A DNA stretch of 33,675 nt from Vibrio hibernica (GCF_015223435.1 NZ_VHKO01000030.1:1-33675), one strand, 5' to 3'; numbered from the stretch's first letter, positions 1-9,355 are shown. Notes: generated by a model from the letters alone, not told the origin. Program-made: numbers and translations.

Positions 1-141
1 GTCTATTTTATATCGATGGCTACACTCGGATATACAGTTGGTGACGTGGCTTTTAATTCTGAATTGGATTTTTATTTTAGAATGACCCTTTTTACATCAT
101 TTCTGATAACTATTTTAATGGCAAAGAAATACTATTCATAA
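1..141 (+). CDS. C-terminal fragment of a membrane protein, cut by the window edge
   Basis: An open frame runs from base 1 to a TAA stop at 139-141 and encodes 46 residues, ending in AKKYYS. The start lies outside the window. The tail carries a hydrophobic stretch (FRMTLFTSFLITILMA) that looks like a last transmembrane helix followed by a short basic cytoplasmic end. The visible part is too short to assign a family. No terminator was recognised between its stop and the next gene on the same strand. Confidence 0.5.
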   Translation, partial: VYFISMATLGYTVGDVAFNSELDFYFRMTLFTSFLITILMAKKYYS

Positions 142-182
142 AATATGATGCTGGGCAAATAATGAATGTGGCTATTGTTCGT

Positions 183-196
183 CTTGTATCTACAAG
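183..196. promoter_or_regulatory. 14-bp palindrome upstream of the AphA-like gene
   Basis: CTTGTA-TC-TACAAG is a perfect inverted repeat about 150 bp before the ATG at 344, in the only non-coding space upstream of the regulator. It could be an operator for a dimeric regulator or a small hairpin. There is no direct evidence for the protein that binds it. Confidence 0.25.
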
Positions 197-343
197 TGTT
201 CTTTAGTTTGGTGCGAATTTCAATACGCGAGTAACACAAGCAGATAGAAAATCTGGTTTTAGTTTCACAACTCAAGTAAGACGTCATATCGAAGTGCTGT
301 CGATTGGGGTATGATTCTGTCAGCGAATTGATTGGATCATCAC

Positions 344-889
344 ATGTCTTTACCACACGTCATTTTAACCGTTTTAAGCCAAAAAGAAGCCACTGGTTAC
401 GATATCACCAAAGCATTCTCGCAACAGGCCGGACAATATTGGAAAGCCAGTCATCAGCAGGTTTATCGTGAACTCAGCAAAATGCTGGAAAAAGAATGGG
501 TAACTTGTGAAGCGTTATTGCAAATAGGTAAGCCTGATAAAAAAGTCTACGCCATCACTCAATATGGCACTCAAGCTCTAGCCGCTTGGTTTCAAAAACC
601 ACTATCACACACCGAATTACGTGATGAATTTAGTGCTAAACTCATGGCTTGTACGGTTCAATCGCCTCAACCATTAATCGAACAGCTTGAAAAATTGATC
701 CCTGAAAGCGAGCTGAACCTACGCCATTATCAGCAGTTGGATGCTCGTTATTCACTCCAATCAACCTTATCAAACGCATTACGATTAGAGAGACTTACCG
801 TGCGCCGTAATCTTCTTGAACATCAATCTTGGCTAACTTGGGCGATAGAGGTGAAGCAAGAGCTGGAGTCAATGCGGATTAAGGGATAA
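344..889 (+). CDS. PadR-family transcriptional regulator, AphA-like
   Basis: A 181-residue protein that starts MSLPHVILTVLS and continues ATGYDITKAFS...WKASHQQVYREL, the N-terminal winged-helix of the PadR family and nearly the same as Vibrio AphA, the low-cell-density quorum-sensing and virulence regulator (about 179 residues). The segments DEFSAKLMAC and RLERLTVRRNLL in the helical C-terminal dimerisation region also match AphA closely. Other parts diverge (residues about 48-60 and 100-140), so identity looks moderate rather than the high level I would expect among AphA orthologues of close relatives. It may be AphA of a divergent species or a paralogue. The ATG at 344 was chosen over an in-frame TTG at 332 because the family begins at MSLP; a weak GGAT ribosome site precedes it. 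It probably binds promoter DNA as a dimer. It is followed by a strong terminator. Confidence 0.85.
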   Translation: MSLPHVILTVLSQKEATGYDITKAFSQQAGQYWKASHQQVYRELSKMLEKEWVTCEALLQIGKPDKKVYAITQYGTQALAAWFQKPLSHTELRDEFSAKLMACTVQSPQPLIEQLEKLIPESELNLRHYQQLDARYSLQSTLSNALRLERLTVRRNLLEHQSWLTWAIEVKQELESMRIKG

Positions 890-928
890 GCATTAGAATT
901 GGTATCCCTCTCCGTACCTAGATGCACT

Positions 929-967
929 AAAATCCGTAAGCCACTACAAGTGCAGCTTACGGATTTT
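929..967. terminator. Bidirectional terminator between convergent genes
   Basis: A 13-bp perfect inverted repeat (AAAATCCGTAAGC at 929-941, complement at 955-967) surrounds a 13-nt loop. Each arm ends in four A or T, so it can act on both strands. It lies between the AphA-like gene (+) and the LpxO-like gene (-), which converge here. Confidence 0.75.
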
Positions 968-1038
968 ATGTGTAATACGTATAGTTACGTTAAACCCTGA
1001 AGTCTATTTATCCTTACATCGGTTATTTAAATATAAAC

Positions 1039-1947
1039 TCAAGAAATTGAATTATAAATCAACAATAACACCACAGTAACGATAAGGCATTTCAGCATAA
1101 TATAAACTGGCTTGTTCCATTTTTTTATTTTTTTTATGTAAGCCATGTACTTACCATGGATTGGAGTGATTTTATTACCAATTCCGCTTTTACTAGCGTC
1201 AATGTTATCCACAAAAAATAAGCTATTAAAAAATTTAGAAAAATAATAATACATTTTTTGGACAGTCTTGGATTTTAATGGCCTATCAATATCAGACATT
1301 AAAATAATACGTGGAGTATCACTATCATTGTGAGTGTGGTGAGCATAAGTTTCATCAAACAAGATTGATTCACCATCATTCCACGTTCTCCATTGGCCAT
1401 CCACTGAAATAGCACAATCTTTAGAATTTGGCGTATTCAACCCAAGAGAATACCGCAAACTCAAAGCAAATGGGTCGTGGTGTTTGCCTAGTTTTTTCCC
1501 AGGATTGAGGCAAGCAAATAACGCTAGGTTCATCCCAGGAACCTGATCAATCAGTTCCATCGTTTTAGGAGCCAATTCACGAGCTGACGATATATCACAA
1601 TCGTATACCTTTAAATAAAAGCTAGTCCATCGATTATCTTTATAAAAAGAACTAGATGGTAAATCATTTTTAATGGCGATATGGCCATTTTCATAAAGAG
1701 CTAAAGCTTCATCTCTTATTAGCTCCCAATTGTTTTGCAAAATATCCAGTTCTGGAAAATGCTTACGATCAACAAAGGGTGTTCGCGGTACTTTCGATAA
1801 AAGATAGATAGGAATGTTAAAAGGAACCATAAATGTAGAAAAGTCAGACAACTGGCGACTTAATTTTAATCGATCACGATTACGAATGCGGATAAAAACA
1901 ATAGATAGCACATAAATTAAAAGCACTAAAAGAGAGAAAAACAACAT
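1039..1947 (-). CDS. lpxO: LpxO-like lipid A hydroxylase (aspartyl/asparaginyl beta-hydroxylase family)
   Basis: A 302-residue Fe(II)/2-oxoglutarate-dependent dioxygenase. The alignment to LpxO recalled from Salmonella is clear along most of the length: an N-terminal membrane anchor (residues 1-18), then RQLSDFSTFM, VPRTPFVD and IRDEALALYE. The iron triad is HxD at H156/D158 (KHHDPFALSLRY) and the distal His at H203 in FDETYAHH; R213 in RIIL should bind 2-oxoglutarate. LpxO adds a 2-hydroxyl to the secondary acyl chain of lipid A at the inner membrane. Here a second hydrophobic segment (about 283-299) follows a basic stretch at the C-terminus, which I do not recall in the Salmonella protein. 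The ribosome site is weak. The gene stands alone between terminators and is probably monocistronic. The family is secure; the exact substrate is inferred. Confidence 0.8.
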   Translation of the reverse strand: MLFFSLLVLLIYVLSIVFIRIRNRDRLKLSRQLSDFSTFMVPFNIPIYLLSKVPRTPFVDRKHFPELDILQNNWELIRDEALALYENGHIAIKNDLPSSSFYKDNRWTSFYLKVYDCDISSARELAPKTMELIDQVPGMNLALFACLNPGKKLGKHHDPFALSLRYSLGLNTPNSKDCAISVDGQWRTWNDGESILFDETYAHHTHNDSDTPRIILMSDIDRPLKSKTVQKMYYYFSKFFNSLFFVDNIDASKSGIGNKITPIHGKYMAYIKKIKKWNKPVYIMLKCLIVTVVLLLIYNSIS

Positions 1948-2317
1948 AGATGAACACCGATAAATATAAAAAGGTCAGTAACTTTCATATTACCCGACTC
2001 AAAAGATATTCTCTAACATAAAAAGTGATGTTCACTCTCTAAAAAACGGAGTTTATTATGGTTAACATGTTAAATAGGCCAAATGACGCCAAAACACTCG
2101 TTAGGATAACTAAAACGTGCCTAAGAGATGAAATAATCGATCACTTAATATTAAGTAATATTTTGCGTCACGATATATGAAAGCTCACTCATGGCTAAAA
2201 CTCAATTTGGTGCGGTCACATCACTCCTAAAAAACGCTCCTGCGCCACTATCCAAAATGACGATTCAAAGTTCGTTTCAATAATCTGGAATATTGACTAC
2301 CCGCTTACACAAGCCCC
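1948..2317. other. Gene-poor gap between the LpxO-like gene and metF
   Basis: No conserved gene is visible. The stretch should hold the promoter of the LpxO-like gene (reading leftward from about 2000) and a possible 40-residue ORF at 2058-2180, described separately. No repeats, tRNA-like folds or clear sigma70 hexamer pair were found. Confidence 0.4.
2058..2180 (+). CDS. Possible small ORF of 40 residues, unknown function
   Basis: ATG at 2058 is preceded at good spacing by ACGGAG (about 2046-2051), a plausible ribosome site, and the frame runs to a TGA at 2178. The product (MVNMLNRPNDAKTLVRITKT...) is polar with no signal peptide or membrane segment, and I do not recognise it. It lies on the strand opposite to both neighbours in an otherwise empty gap. 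With this length it could be chance; the ribosome site is the only positive sign. Confidence 0.2.
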   Translation: MVNMLNRPNDAKTLVRITKTCLRDEIIDHLILSNILRHDI

Positions 2318-2349
2318 AAAAATAAAAAAGACCTACCGCGAGGTAAGCC
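2318..2349 (-). terminator. Rho-independent terminator of metF
   Basis: On the minus strand GGCTTACC-TCGC-GGTAGGTC forms an 8-bp stem (two G-U pairs) with a 4-nt loop, followed by a T-rich run (TTTTTTATTTTT). It begins about 30 nt after the metF stop. Confidence 0.75.
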
Positions 2350-2381
2350 TTCTGCTAACTAGATTCACAATGTAATCAAAT

Positions 2382-3299
<918 letters not shown>

Positions 3300-3403
3300 T
3301 TATAAATCCATAGCCGCGAAGCCACTTAAAAACGGATAACAGCAATACTGCTCATTTTAAAATAATACTTACTTAACAAGGCGTGTTGAAACACGTGTTA
3401 TAA

Positions 3404-3427
3404 ATACTTCTGGACGTCCATACGTCT
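3404..3427. promoter_or_regulatory. Tandem met boxes (MetJ operator) of metF
   Basis: Three adjacent 8-bp units in strict phase resemble the met box AGACGTCT: ATACTTCT (6/8 matches), GGACGTCC (6/8) and ATACGTCT (7/8). MetJ binds such arrays cooperatively, one dimer per 8 bp. A perfect TTGACA on the minus strand (3453-3458) lies just upstream, though no good -10 was found at the right distance. The position 132-155 bp before the metF ATG supports repression of metF. Confidence 0.7.
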
Positions 3428-3568
3428 AAAGAATGTCTTGAATGTAATCTAATGTCAACGATCTAAAACATGAATTTTTTTCATATTTAATATGAAAATG
3501 TTCCACACAATAAAAATGCCATCTAAAATAACCGATGGCATTGAAATACATTAAAATTAATTCTTAAA

Positions 3569-5980
3569 TTACAATAAGATAGAAAGACGATTCAAATCAG
3601 ATTGTAATGCACCAGCCGTGACCGCTTTACCCGCCCCCGGCCCACGAATCACTAAAGGGTTCTCTTTATACCAGCGACTTTCAATCGCAAAGATATTATC
3701 GCATGGCAATAAGTTCGCTAATGCATGCTCTGGGTTTAATGCTTCTACTCCAACCGTGGCTTTACCATCACGACTTAATCGTGCGACATAGCGTAACACT
3801 TTGCCATTCACTTGAGCTTTCTCTAAACGTTCGCTTAAGCGTTCATTAAGCAATGCGCCTTGGTCAAAGAAGTCATCCATTGAAATTTCTTGCAACTCTT
3901 GCGGCACCAAAGACTCAACTTTGACATCCTCAGGCTCAATTTCAAAGCCCGACTCTCGAGCCAAAATAACCAATTTTCTCATCACATCAGAGCCATCAAG
4001 ATCTGAGCGAGGATCCGGTTCTGTCAAACCTTGTTGCCACGCTAAATCGACTAAATCACTAAATGGAATGGAGCCATCAAATTGTTGGAATAACCACGAT
4101 AATGTCCCAGAAAATATGCCTGAAATCGCGGTGATATCGTCGCCACTATCACGTAAGTTACGTATCGCATAATTGACCGGTAAGCCCGCACCGACCGTAG
4201 CATTATAAAGCCAATGACGGCCCGTTTTCTCAAACGCATCTTTTACGGCTTGATAGCGAACTGAACTGGCTGAACCCGCCACTTTATTCGCACAAATTAA
4301 ATGCATCCCATGCTCAGCGATACTTTCATATTGCTCAGCTAAAACGTTACTAGCGGTCACATCCATCACCACGACTTCATCGTATCGAGTTTGGTGCGCC
4401 AGTGTTTCTAACCATGTTTTACCATCATTTTTGATGCTCTCGTCAGAAAATTTCGACAATGCATCTTTTGCTTGGATGCCGTTTAAATCCAACCAATATG
4501 TTTGACTATCGACTACGGCCACTAAATCAAAACTCATGCCGCTGCGTTTTTCTAATTCAACCTGTTGCTCTTGAAATAGCGCTAACCAACTTGAACCAAT
4601 ATTACCCTTACCACACAGAGCAATAGCAACGCGCTTCTGAGCTTGAAACAATTGGGAATGCATTCCTGATACAATTTTAGTCACATCGGTGCGACGTAAA
4701 ATTGCCACTAGGCTTAAACCTGAGTCGGCGGCTGAGAAGAATTCAACAGGGGCATCTTTGAGTTGTTGGTAAAATCCATAGCTATGATTTGCATTGTTTG
4801 TCACACCGGCGCCAACCGCGGCAACCATGGAATAGCCTTCTTTCAGTTTGATTTCAGCGCCAACGGCAATATCTTGTAAATAAGATAAAGCATCGCCTGA
4901 AATCTCCGGAGTGTAAGCTAATAATAGGCAGCCCTGATCTGGCTGTGATTCCATGGCTAATGGCTGTAATTGCGCGCGAGATAAAGAACGAATCACATCG
5001 GATTGTAAACGTTCAAAATCATGCCCTGTGCCAAAATGAATTTGTACCATCAGCACCTCATCAATCGAGGTAATAATTTTGGCGCCGCGCCCTGATGCCA
5101 ATACTCGCTCAATACGAGTTGAACCTGACTCTGGTTGATAGCTGCAACGTAGGCTTAAATCCATTGTACTTTGCGCTACTGGTTGCAAGGTTCGGCTATG
5201 TAAAACGGGTGCCGCAAGACGAGCAAGTTCACTGGCTTCGTCAAGGCGTAAAAGTGGCAATAGGCAAGCATCAGAGACTTTACGAGGATCGGCGCTAAAT
5301 ACACCCGCCACATCACTCCAGATCGTGACTCTCGTTACTTCGGCTAATGCACCAATCACGGTAGCAGAATAATCGGAACCATTGCGACCAAGTAGTACTG
5401 TTTCGCCGGCCGCATTACGAGCCATAAATCCAGTAATAACAATTCGAACCTTACCATGCTGTGCTAAGCAATCTTTGAGTAATGGTAATGAACGAGCGCG
5501 ATCGACTTCTGGTTGAGCGCCCCGTTCTGATCGTAAAAAATAACGGCTATCGAGTTGAGAGGCTTCCATATCTAAATGACATAATAAAGCCGCTAATAAA
5601 CGAGAAGACCATACTTCACCATGACCTAGGACATCGCAACGAGTCACAATGCTAATAGGTCCGGTAAGATCACTTAATGCTACAAATTCATTATGCAGTA
5701 AGTCTAATAATGGCTGCGCCACTTCTATTGGTAACAGTGACTCGACTAATTCGACTTGAAATTGACGTAACTGCTGCAGTATTTCATGCGCAATACGGCC
5801 ATCTTTTTCCAATGCAGCTAACCAATCAATTAATCGATTGGTGGTACTGCCCGCGGCGGAAACAACGACCAAATCAGATTGATCAGAATACTCACGCAAA
5901 ATATTTGCAACGCGCTTATAACACTCGGGATTGGCTAAACTGCTCCCACCAAACTTATGTAACTGACGAGCCGTTGTCAT
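3569..5980 (-). CDS. metL: Bifunctional aspartokinase II / homoserine dehydrogenase II
   Basis: An 803-residue fusion (E. coli MetL about 810). It phosphorylates aspartate, and later reduces aspartate semialdehyde to homoserine, the entry to methionine and threonine. The N-terminal aspartokinase has KFGGSS at residues 9-14; a degenerate ACT-like linker covers about 300-445. The homoserine dehydrogenase begins near 450 with the nucleotide-binding ALCGKGNIGSSW and contains GLTEPDPRSDLDGSDVMRK. Directly upstream is metB with only 38 nt between, and the AGAGGTAG ribosome site sits in that gap, so metBL is one operon under the MetJ operator next to metB. The company of metB and metJ points to MetL rather than ThrA. 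Confidence 0.97.
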   Translation of the reverse strand: MTTARQLHKFGGSSLANPECYKRVANILREYSDQSDLVVVSAAGSTTNRLIDWLAALEKDGRIAHEILQQLRQFQVELVESLLPIEVAQPLLDLLHNEFVALSDLTGPISIVTRCDVLGHGEVWSSRLLAALLCHLDMEASQLDSRYFLRSERGAQPEVDRARSLPLLKDCLAQHGKVRIVITGFMARNAAGETVLLGRNGSDYSATVIGALAEVTRVTIWSDVAGVFSADPRKVSDACLLPLLRLDEASELARLAAPVLHSRTLQPVAQSTMDLSLRCSYQPESGSTRIERVLASGRGAKIITSIDEVLMVQIHFGTGHDFERLQSDVIRSLSRAQLQPLAMESQPDQGCLLLAYTPEISGDALSYLQDIAVGAEIKLKEGYSMVAAVGAGVTNNANHSYGFYQQLKDAPVEFFSAADSGLSLVAILRRTDVTKIVSGMHSQLFQAQKRVAIALCGKGNIGSSWLALFQEQQVELEKRSGMSFDLVAVVDSQTYWLDLNGIQAKDALSKFSDESIKNDGKTWLETLAHQTRYDEVVVMDVTASNVLAEQYESIAEHGMHLICANKVAGSASSVRYQAVKDAFEKTGRHWLYNATVGAGLPVNYAIRNLRDSGDDITAISGIFSGTLSWLFQQFDGSIPFSDLVDLAWQQGLTEPDPRSDLDGSDVMRKLVILARESGFEIEPEDVKVESLVPQELQEISMDDFFDQGALLNERLSERLEKAQVNGKVLRYVARLSRDGKATVGVEALNPEHALANLLPCDNIFAIESRWYKENPLVIRGPGAGKAVTAGALQSDLNRLSILL

Positions 5981-6018
5981 TTAGGCTACCTCTTAATAAT
6001 GTATTGTGCTGACTATTT

Positions 6019-7176
6019 TTATTGCACTTGTTGAAACGCTTGTTCTAAATCAGCAATTAAATCTTGGCTATCTTCTAATCCGACTGACACTCTAAGCAAT
6101 GTCTGAGCAATGCCCGCTTCTGCTTGAGCTTCATCTGACATTGCGCGATGTGTCATGGAAGCTGGGTGGCATATTAGGCTTTCTACCCCTCCTAACGATT
6201 CCGCTAGCGAGAATAATTGTAACTTACCGACAAAAGTCTTTAATTGATCCATGCTGCCATTAAATTCAAAACTCAACATTGAACCAAAACCGCTTTGCTG
6301 CGCTTTTGCAATTTCATGCCCGGGATGGGTGGGCAAACTTGGATGATAAATGGTGCTTACCAGTGGTTGCTGTTGTAAGTACGTTAATAACGCCTGAGCA
6401 CTTTCTTCATGCACTCTCATTCGCGCAGGCAGCGTTCTTAATCCACGCAAAGTCATATAGCTATCAAAAGGCGTCCCAGTCGCCCCAATGCAATTTCCCC
6501 ACCAAGATAAGGTATCTACATGTTCAGGATCTTTAGCAATAATCACGCCACCGATTACATCCGAGTGACCATTAATATACTTAGTGGTTGAATGCACAAC
6601 AAAATCTGCGCCTAGAGTAAGTGGCTTTTGGTATATCGGTGTCATGAAGGTGTTATCAACCGCCACCATTGCACCAACTTGTTTGGCTTTTTGACACGTT
6701 TTAGTGATATCCACTACTCGAACTAACGGATTCGATGGGGTTTCTAATAAAATCAGTTTTGGTTTCTTTGCAATCGCCGCATCAAATTCAGCTTGATTGG
6801 ATTGATCGACAAACTGCACTTTAAAATCGCCTTTGAGCGCGCGAGTATTAAATAAACGGTATGTTCCGCCATAACAATCATGCGGCGCAATAATTAAGTC
6901 ATCTGGGCTTAAAAAAGCAGACACCCATAAGTTCAAAGCAGAAGTTCCACAATTGGTGATCACCGCGCCTGATCCTGATTCTAATTCTGATAATGCTTGC
7001 TCAAGCAAACCACGATTAGGATTACCTGAGCGAGTATAGTCATATTTAGGCACTTCACCGAAAGCAGGAAAACCATAGTTGGTCGAAAGATAAATCGGTG
7101 GGACAACCGCATGATATTGGGTATCCGATTCAATACCGGTGCGAACGGCAACAGTTGCAGGCTTTCTTGAACTCAT
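6019..7176 (-). CDS. metB: Cystathionine gamma-synthase
   Basis: A PLP enzyme joining an activated homoserine (O-succinylhomoserine in this group) with cysteine to make cystathionine. It has 385 residues, like E. coli MetB (386). The PLP lysine is K199 in HSTTKYINGHSD; DNTF (174-177) and SLGGVESLICHPASMTH near the C-terminus are typical of the Cys/Met metabolism family. The ATG at 7176 (MSSRKPATVAVRTG) is preferred over 7194 because an AGGA ribosome site lies 7 nt before it and it aligns with family starts. It is the first gene of metBL and is divergent from metJ. Confidence 0.96.
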   Translation of the reverse strand: MSSRKPATVAVRTGIESDTQYHAVVPPIYLSTNYGFPAFGEVPKYDYTRSGNPNRGLLEQALSELESGSGAVITNCGTSALNLWVSAFLSPDDLIIAPHDCYGGTYRLFNTRALKGDFKVQFVDQSNQAEFDAAIAKKPKLILLETPSNPLVRVVDITKTCQKAKQVGAMVAVDNTFMTPIYQKPLTLGADFVVHSTTKYINGHSDVIGGVIIAKDPEHVDTLSWWGNCIGATGTPFDSYMTLRGLRTLPARMRVHEESAQALLTYLQQQPLVSTIYHPSLPTHPGHEIAKAQQSGFGSMLSFEFNGSMDQLKTFVGKLQLFSLAESLGGVESLICHPASMTHRAMSDEAQAEAGIAQTLLRVSVGLEDSQDLIADLEQAFQQVQ

Positions 7177-7347
7177 GGTTGATTCCTTTTCCATTGACAG
7201 AGAGACTATAATATTGAGCTGAGTAGCTCATACAACAAATAATTTATATAAAAAATAGTTTATACAAAAAAGCTTATATCGACTTAAATAACGTACATAT
7301 GAAGGCTTAATCTTACCGTTTTTTAGTCAGTATCGATCTTTTCTGCT

Positions 7348-7376
7348 ACTTTACCCTCACAGAAAAGAGACGTCAA
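7348..7376 (-). promoter_or_regulatory. Candidate sigma70 promoter of metBL
   Basis: On the minus strand TTGACG (7371-7376, 5/6 to consensus) is followed by 17 nt and TAAAGT (7348-7353, 4/6). The -35 overlaps the first met box (7368-7375), which gives a direct mechanism for MetJ repression. It implies a leader of about 165 nt before the metB ATG. Confidence 0.5.
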
Positions 7377-7399
7377 CACCTCCAGACGTCTAAGCGTCT
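7368..7399. promoter_or_regulatory. Tandem met boxes between metB and metJ
   Basis: Four contiguous 8-bp units in phase: AGACGTCA (7/8), ACACCTCC (5/8), AGACGTCT (8/8) and AAGCGTCT (6/8). This is a classic MetJ operator, placed to control both metBL (leftward) and metJ (rightward), so metJ is probably autoregulated. Confidence 0.85.
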
Positions 7400-7474
7400 T
7401 TACTTATGGCAGTCAATGCCGCTAAAATTGCCGTCCTAACACTTAATTTAGATAATAAACAACGAAGGTGCGTA

Positions 7475-7792
7475 ATGGCCGATTGGAATGGGGACTACAT
7501 TAGCCCATATGCGGAACATGGAAAAAAAAGTGAACAAGTCAAAAAAATCACTGTTTCTATTCCGCTAAAGGTACTAAAAATATTGACGGATGAGAGAACT
7601 CGCCGCCAAGTTAACAACCTGCGCCATGCCACCAATAGTGAATTATTGTGTGAAGCATTTCTGCATGCTTATACCGGTCAACCTCTACCAACCGATGAAG
7701 ACCTACGTAAAGATCGCCCCGATGATTTACCTGCTGAAGTCAAAAGACTGATGACGGAAATGGGCATCGAATTTGAATCTTTTGATGATTAA
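7475..7792 (+). CDS. metJ: Methionine repressor MetJ
   Basis: A 105-residue ribbon-helix-helix repressor that uses S-adenosylmethionine as corepressor and binds met boxes. The sequence is nearly identical to E. coli MetJ ([20 protein letters not shown], then [20 protein letters not shown], then TGQPLP); the DNA-contacting beta-strand is KKITVSI. The longest frame begins at 7406, but that start would fall beside the operator; the ATG at 7475 (MADWNGDYI) has GAAGGTG at good spacing and gives the exact family length. It is divergent from metBL and is followed by a strong bidirectional terminator. Confidence 0.98.
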   Translation: MADWNGDYISPYAEHGKKSEQVKKITVSIPLKVLKILTDERTRRQVNNLRHATNSELLCEAFLHAYTGQPLPTDEDLRKDRPDDLPAEVKRLMTEMGIEFESFDD

Positions 7793-7882
7793 AACTATTG
7801 ATAATGAAAACAATTAATCATTAATATCCTTAGTCGAATTTTTTGTCGTTCATTACTAAAAAAAATTCATAGCTAGAAAAAC

Positions 7883-7923
7883 AAAGCCCGATCAAACGTA
7901 CATTTGATCGGGCTTTTATTTTT
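7883..7923. terminator. Strong bidirectional terminator between metJ and the malic enzyme gene
   Basis: A 14-bp perfect inverted repeat (AAAGCCCGATCAAA, loop CGTACA, then the complement at 7903-7916) is followed by TTTTATTTTT on the plus strand. On the minus strand it is also followed by T-rich sequence. It separates the convergent metJ and malic enzyme genes. Confidence 0.9.
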
Positions 7924-7968
7924 CTTCAAATTCTTCCTGTAACGAAATACTCAGAGAATGAAGTGTAT

Positions 7969-9225
7969 TTACTTATACTTCTCAGGCAATGCAATACGCG
8001 CTACACCTGATTCAACCGCAGCGCGAGCAACCGCACCAGCAACGCGCGGTAATAAGCGTGGATCCATTGGTTTTGGAATAATGTACTCAGGGCCAAACGC
8101 TAACGATTTCACACCAGAGGCTTGCAATACTTCTTCAGGAACGCCTTCTTTCGCCAATTGACGAATCGCTTCTACCGCTGCCAATTTCATTTCAATATTG
8201 ATCTCACTAGCACGAACGTCCAATGCGCCACGGAAAATGAATGGGAAACAAATTACGTTATTCACTTGGTTTGGATAATCGCTGCGCCCAGTACCCATGA
8301 TCAAATCGTTACGTACTTTAACGGCAAGTTCAGGTTTGATTTCAGGATCAGGATTCGAACAGGCAAATACCACAGGTTTATCAGCCATTAGTGCCAAGGC
8401 CTCTGGTGGCAATAGGTTCGGGCCTGATACGCCTAAGAATAAATCCGCGCCAGCAATAACATCTTCTAGAGTGCGAAGATCGGTATTATTCGCAAATAGT
8501 TCTTTGTATTCGTTTAAATCGTCACGGCGAGTGTGAATAACGCCTTTACGATCCAACATGTAGATTTTCTCGCGTAATGCGCCACATTTGATTAATAACT
8601 CCATGCACGCAACCGCCGCCGCGCCAGCACCTAAGCAAACAATCTTACATTCAGATAGTTTTTTGCCTTGCAACTCAATCGCATTCAACATGCCAGCTGC
8701 CGTTACAATCGCCGTACCATGTTGGTCATCGTGGAAAACAGGCACATCACAACGTTCAATCAACTGACGTTCAATTTCAAAACAATCTGGAGCCTTAATA
8801 TCTTCCAAATTGATACCACCAAAGGTATCGGCAATGTTGGCGACCGTATCAACAAACTCGTCGATGGTGCGGTGCTTAACTTCAATATCAATCGAATCTA
8901 AGCCTGCAAAACGTTTGAATAATAATGCCTTTCCTTCCATGACAGGTTTTGAAGCCAATGGGCCTAAGTTCCCTAACCCTAAAATTGCCGTACCATTTGA
9001 GATAACCGCAACCAAATTGCCTTTGCCAGTATATTTGTAAGCATTATCAGGATTCAGTGCAATTTCACGCACCGGCTCTGCTACGCCTGGGCTATAAGCT
9101 AAAGCAAGATCTTCAGCAGTATCAGCAGGTTTAGTAAGAGATATAGCAATTTTCCCCGGAATGGGTTGTGCATGATAATCTAAGGCTTGCTGGCGAAAAT
9201 CTTTGGTTTTTTGAGTCTCTGACAT
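7969..9225 (-). CDS. Malic enzyme, short form (malate dehydrogenase, oxaloacetate-decarboxylating)
   Basis: Oxidatively decarboxylates malate to pyruvate, giving NAD(P)H. The 418-residue protein equals the catalytic half of MaeB and lacks the C-terminal phosphotransacetylase-like domain that takes E. coli MaeB to about 759 residues. Visible motifs are AYSPGVAEPV (43-52), LLFKRFAGLDSIDIEV (101-116), the metal-binding GINLEDIKAPDCFEIE and FHDDQHGTA (164-172), the dinucleotide-binding GAGAAA (199-204) and SNPDPEI. The ATG at 9225 (MSETQKTKDF) is preferred to 9264; TAGGAAC precedes it. Cofactor preference (NAD or NADP) cannot be read with confidence. It probably forms its own transcription unit downstream of rpmE. 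Confidence 0.92.
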   Translation of the reverse strand: MSETQKTKDFRQQALDYHAQPIPGKIAISLTKPADTAEDLALAYSPGVAEPVREIALNPDNAYKYTGKGNLVAVISNGTAILGLGNLGPLASKPVMEGKALLFKRFAGLDSIDIEVKHRTIDEFVDTVANIADTFGGINLEDIKAPDCFEIERQLIERCDVPVFHDDQHGTAIVTAAGMLNAIELQGKKLSECKIVCLGAGAAAVACMELLIKCGALREKIYMLDRKGVIHTRRDDLNEYKELFANNTDLRTLEDVIAGADLFLGVSGPNLLPPEALALMADKPVVFACSNPDPEIKPELAVKVRNDLIMGTGRSDYPNQVNNVICFPFIFRGALDVRASEINIEMKLAAVEAIRQLAKEGVPEEVLQASGVKSLAFGPEYIIPKPMDPRLLPRVAGAVARAAVESGVARIALPEKYK

Positions 9226-9325
9226 AATGTAGGGGTTCCTAAGAAAAGAAGGCAGGAATAGCAATAATAATAGATTGAACAGTAAGTTCCTAGAGAGTGA
9301 TCTCTCTTTCGCCTTAATTTTAAGT

Positions 9326-9355
9326 AATAAAAAAGGGACGCCGAAGCATCCCTTT
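9326..9355 (-). terminator. Rho-independent terminator of rpmE with UUCG loop
   Basis: On the minus strand AAAGGGATGC-TTCG-GCGTCCCTTT forms a 10-bp stem with one G-U pair and a stable UUCG tetraloop, running into TTTTTTATT. It starts about 40 nt after the rpmE stop. Confidence 0.9.

Noticed and set aside
282..290. AGACGTCA upstream of the AphA-like gene, a single met-box-like sequence
   Set aside because: MetJ needs tandem 8-bp units and the neighbouring 8-mers do not match.
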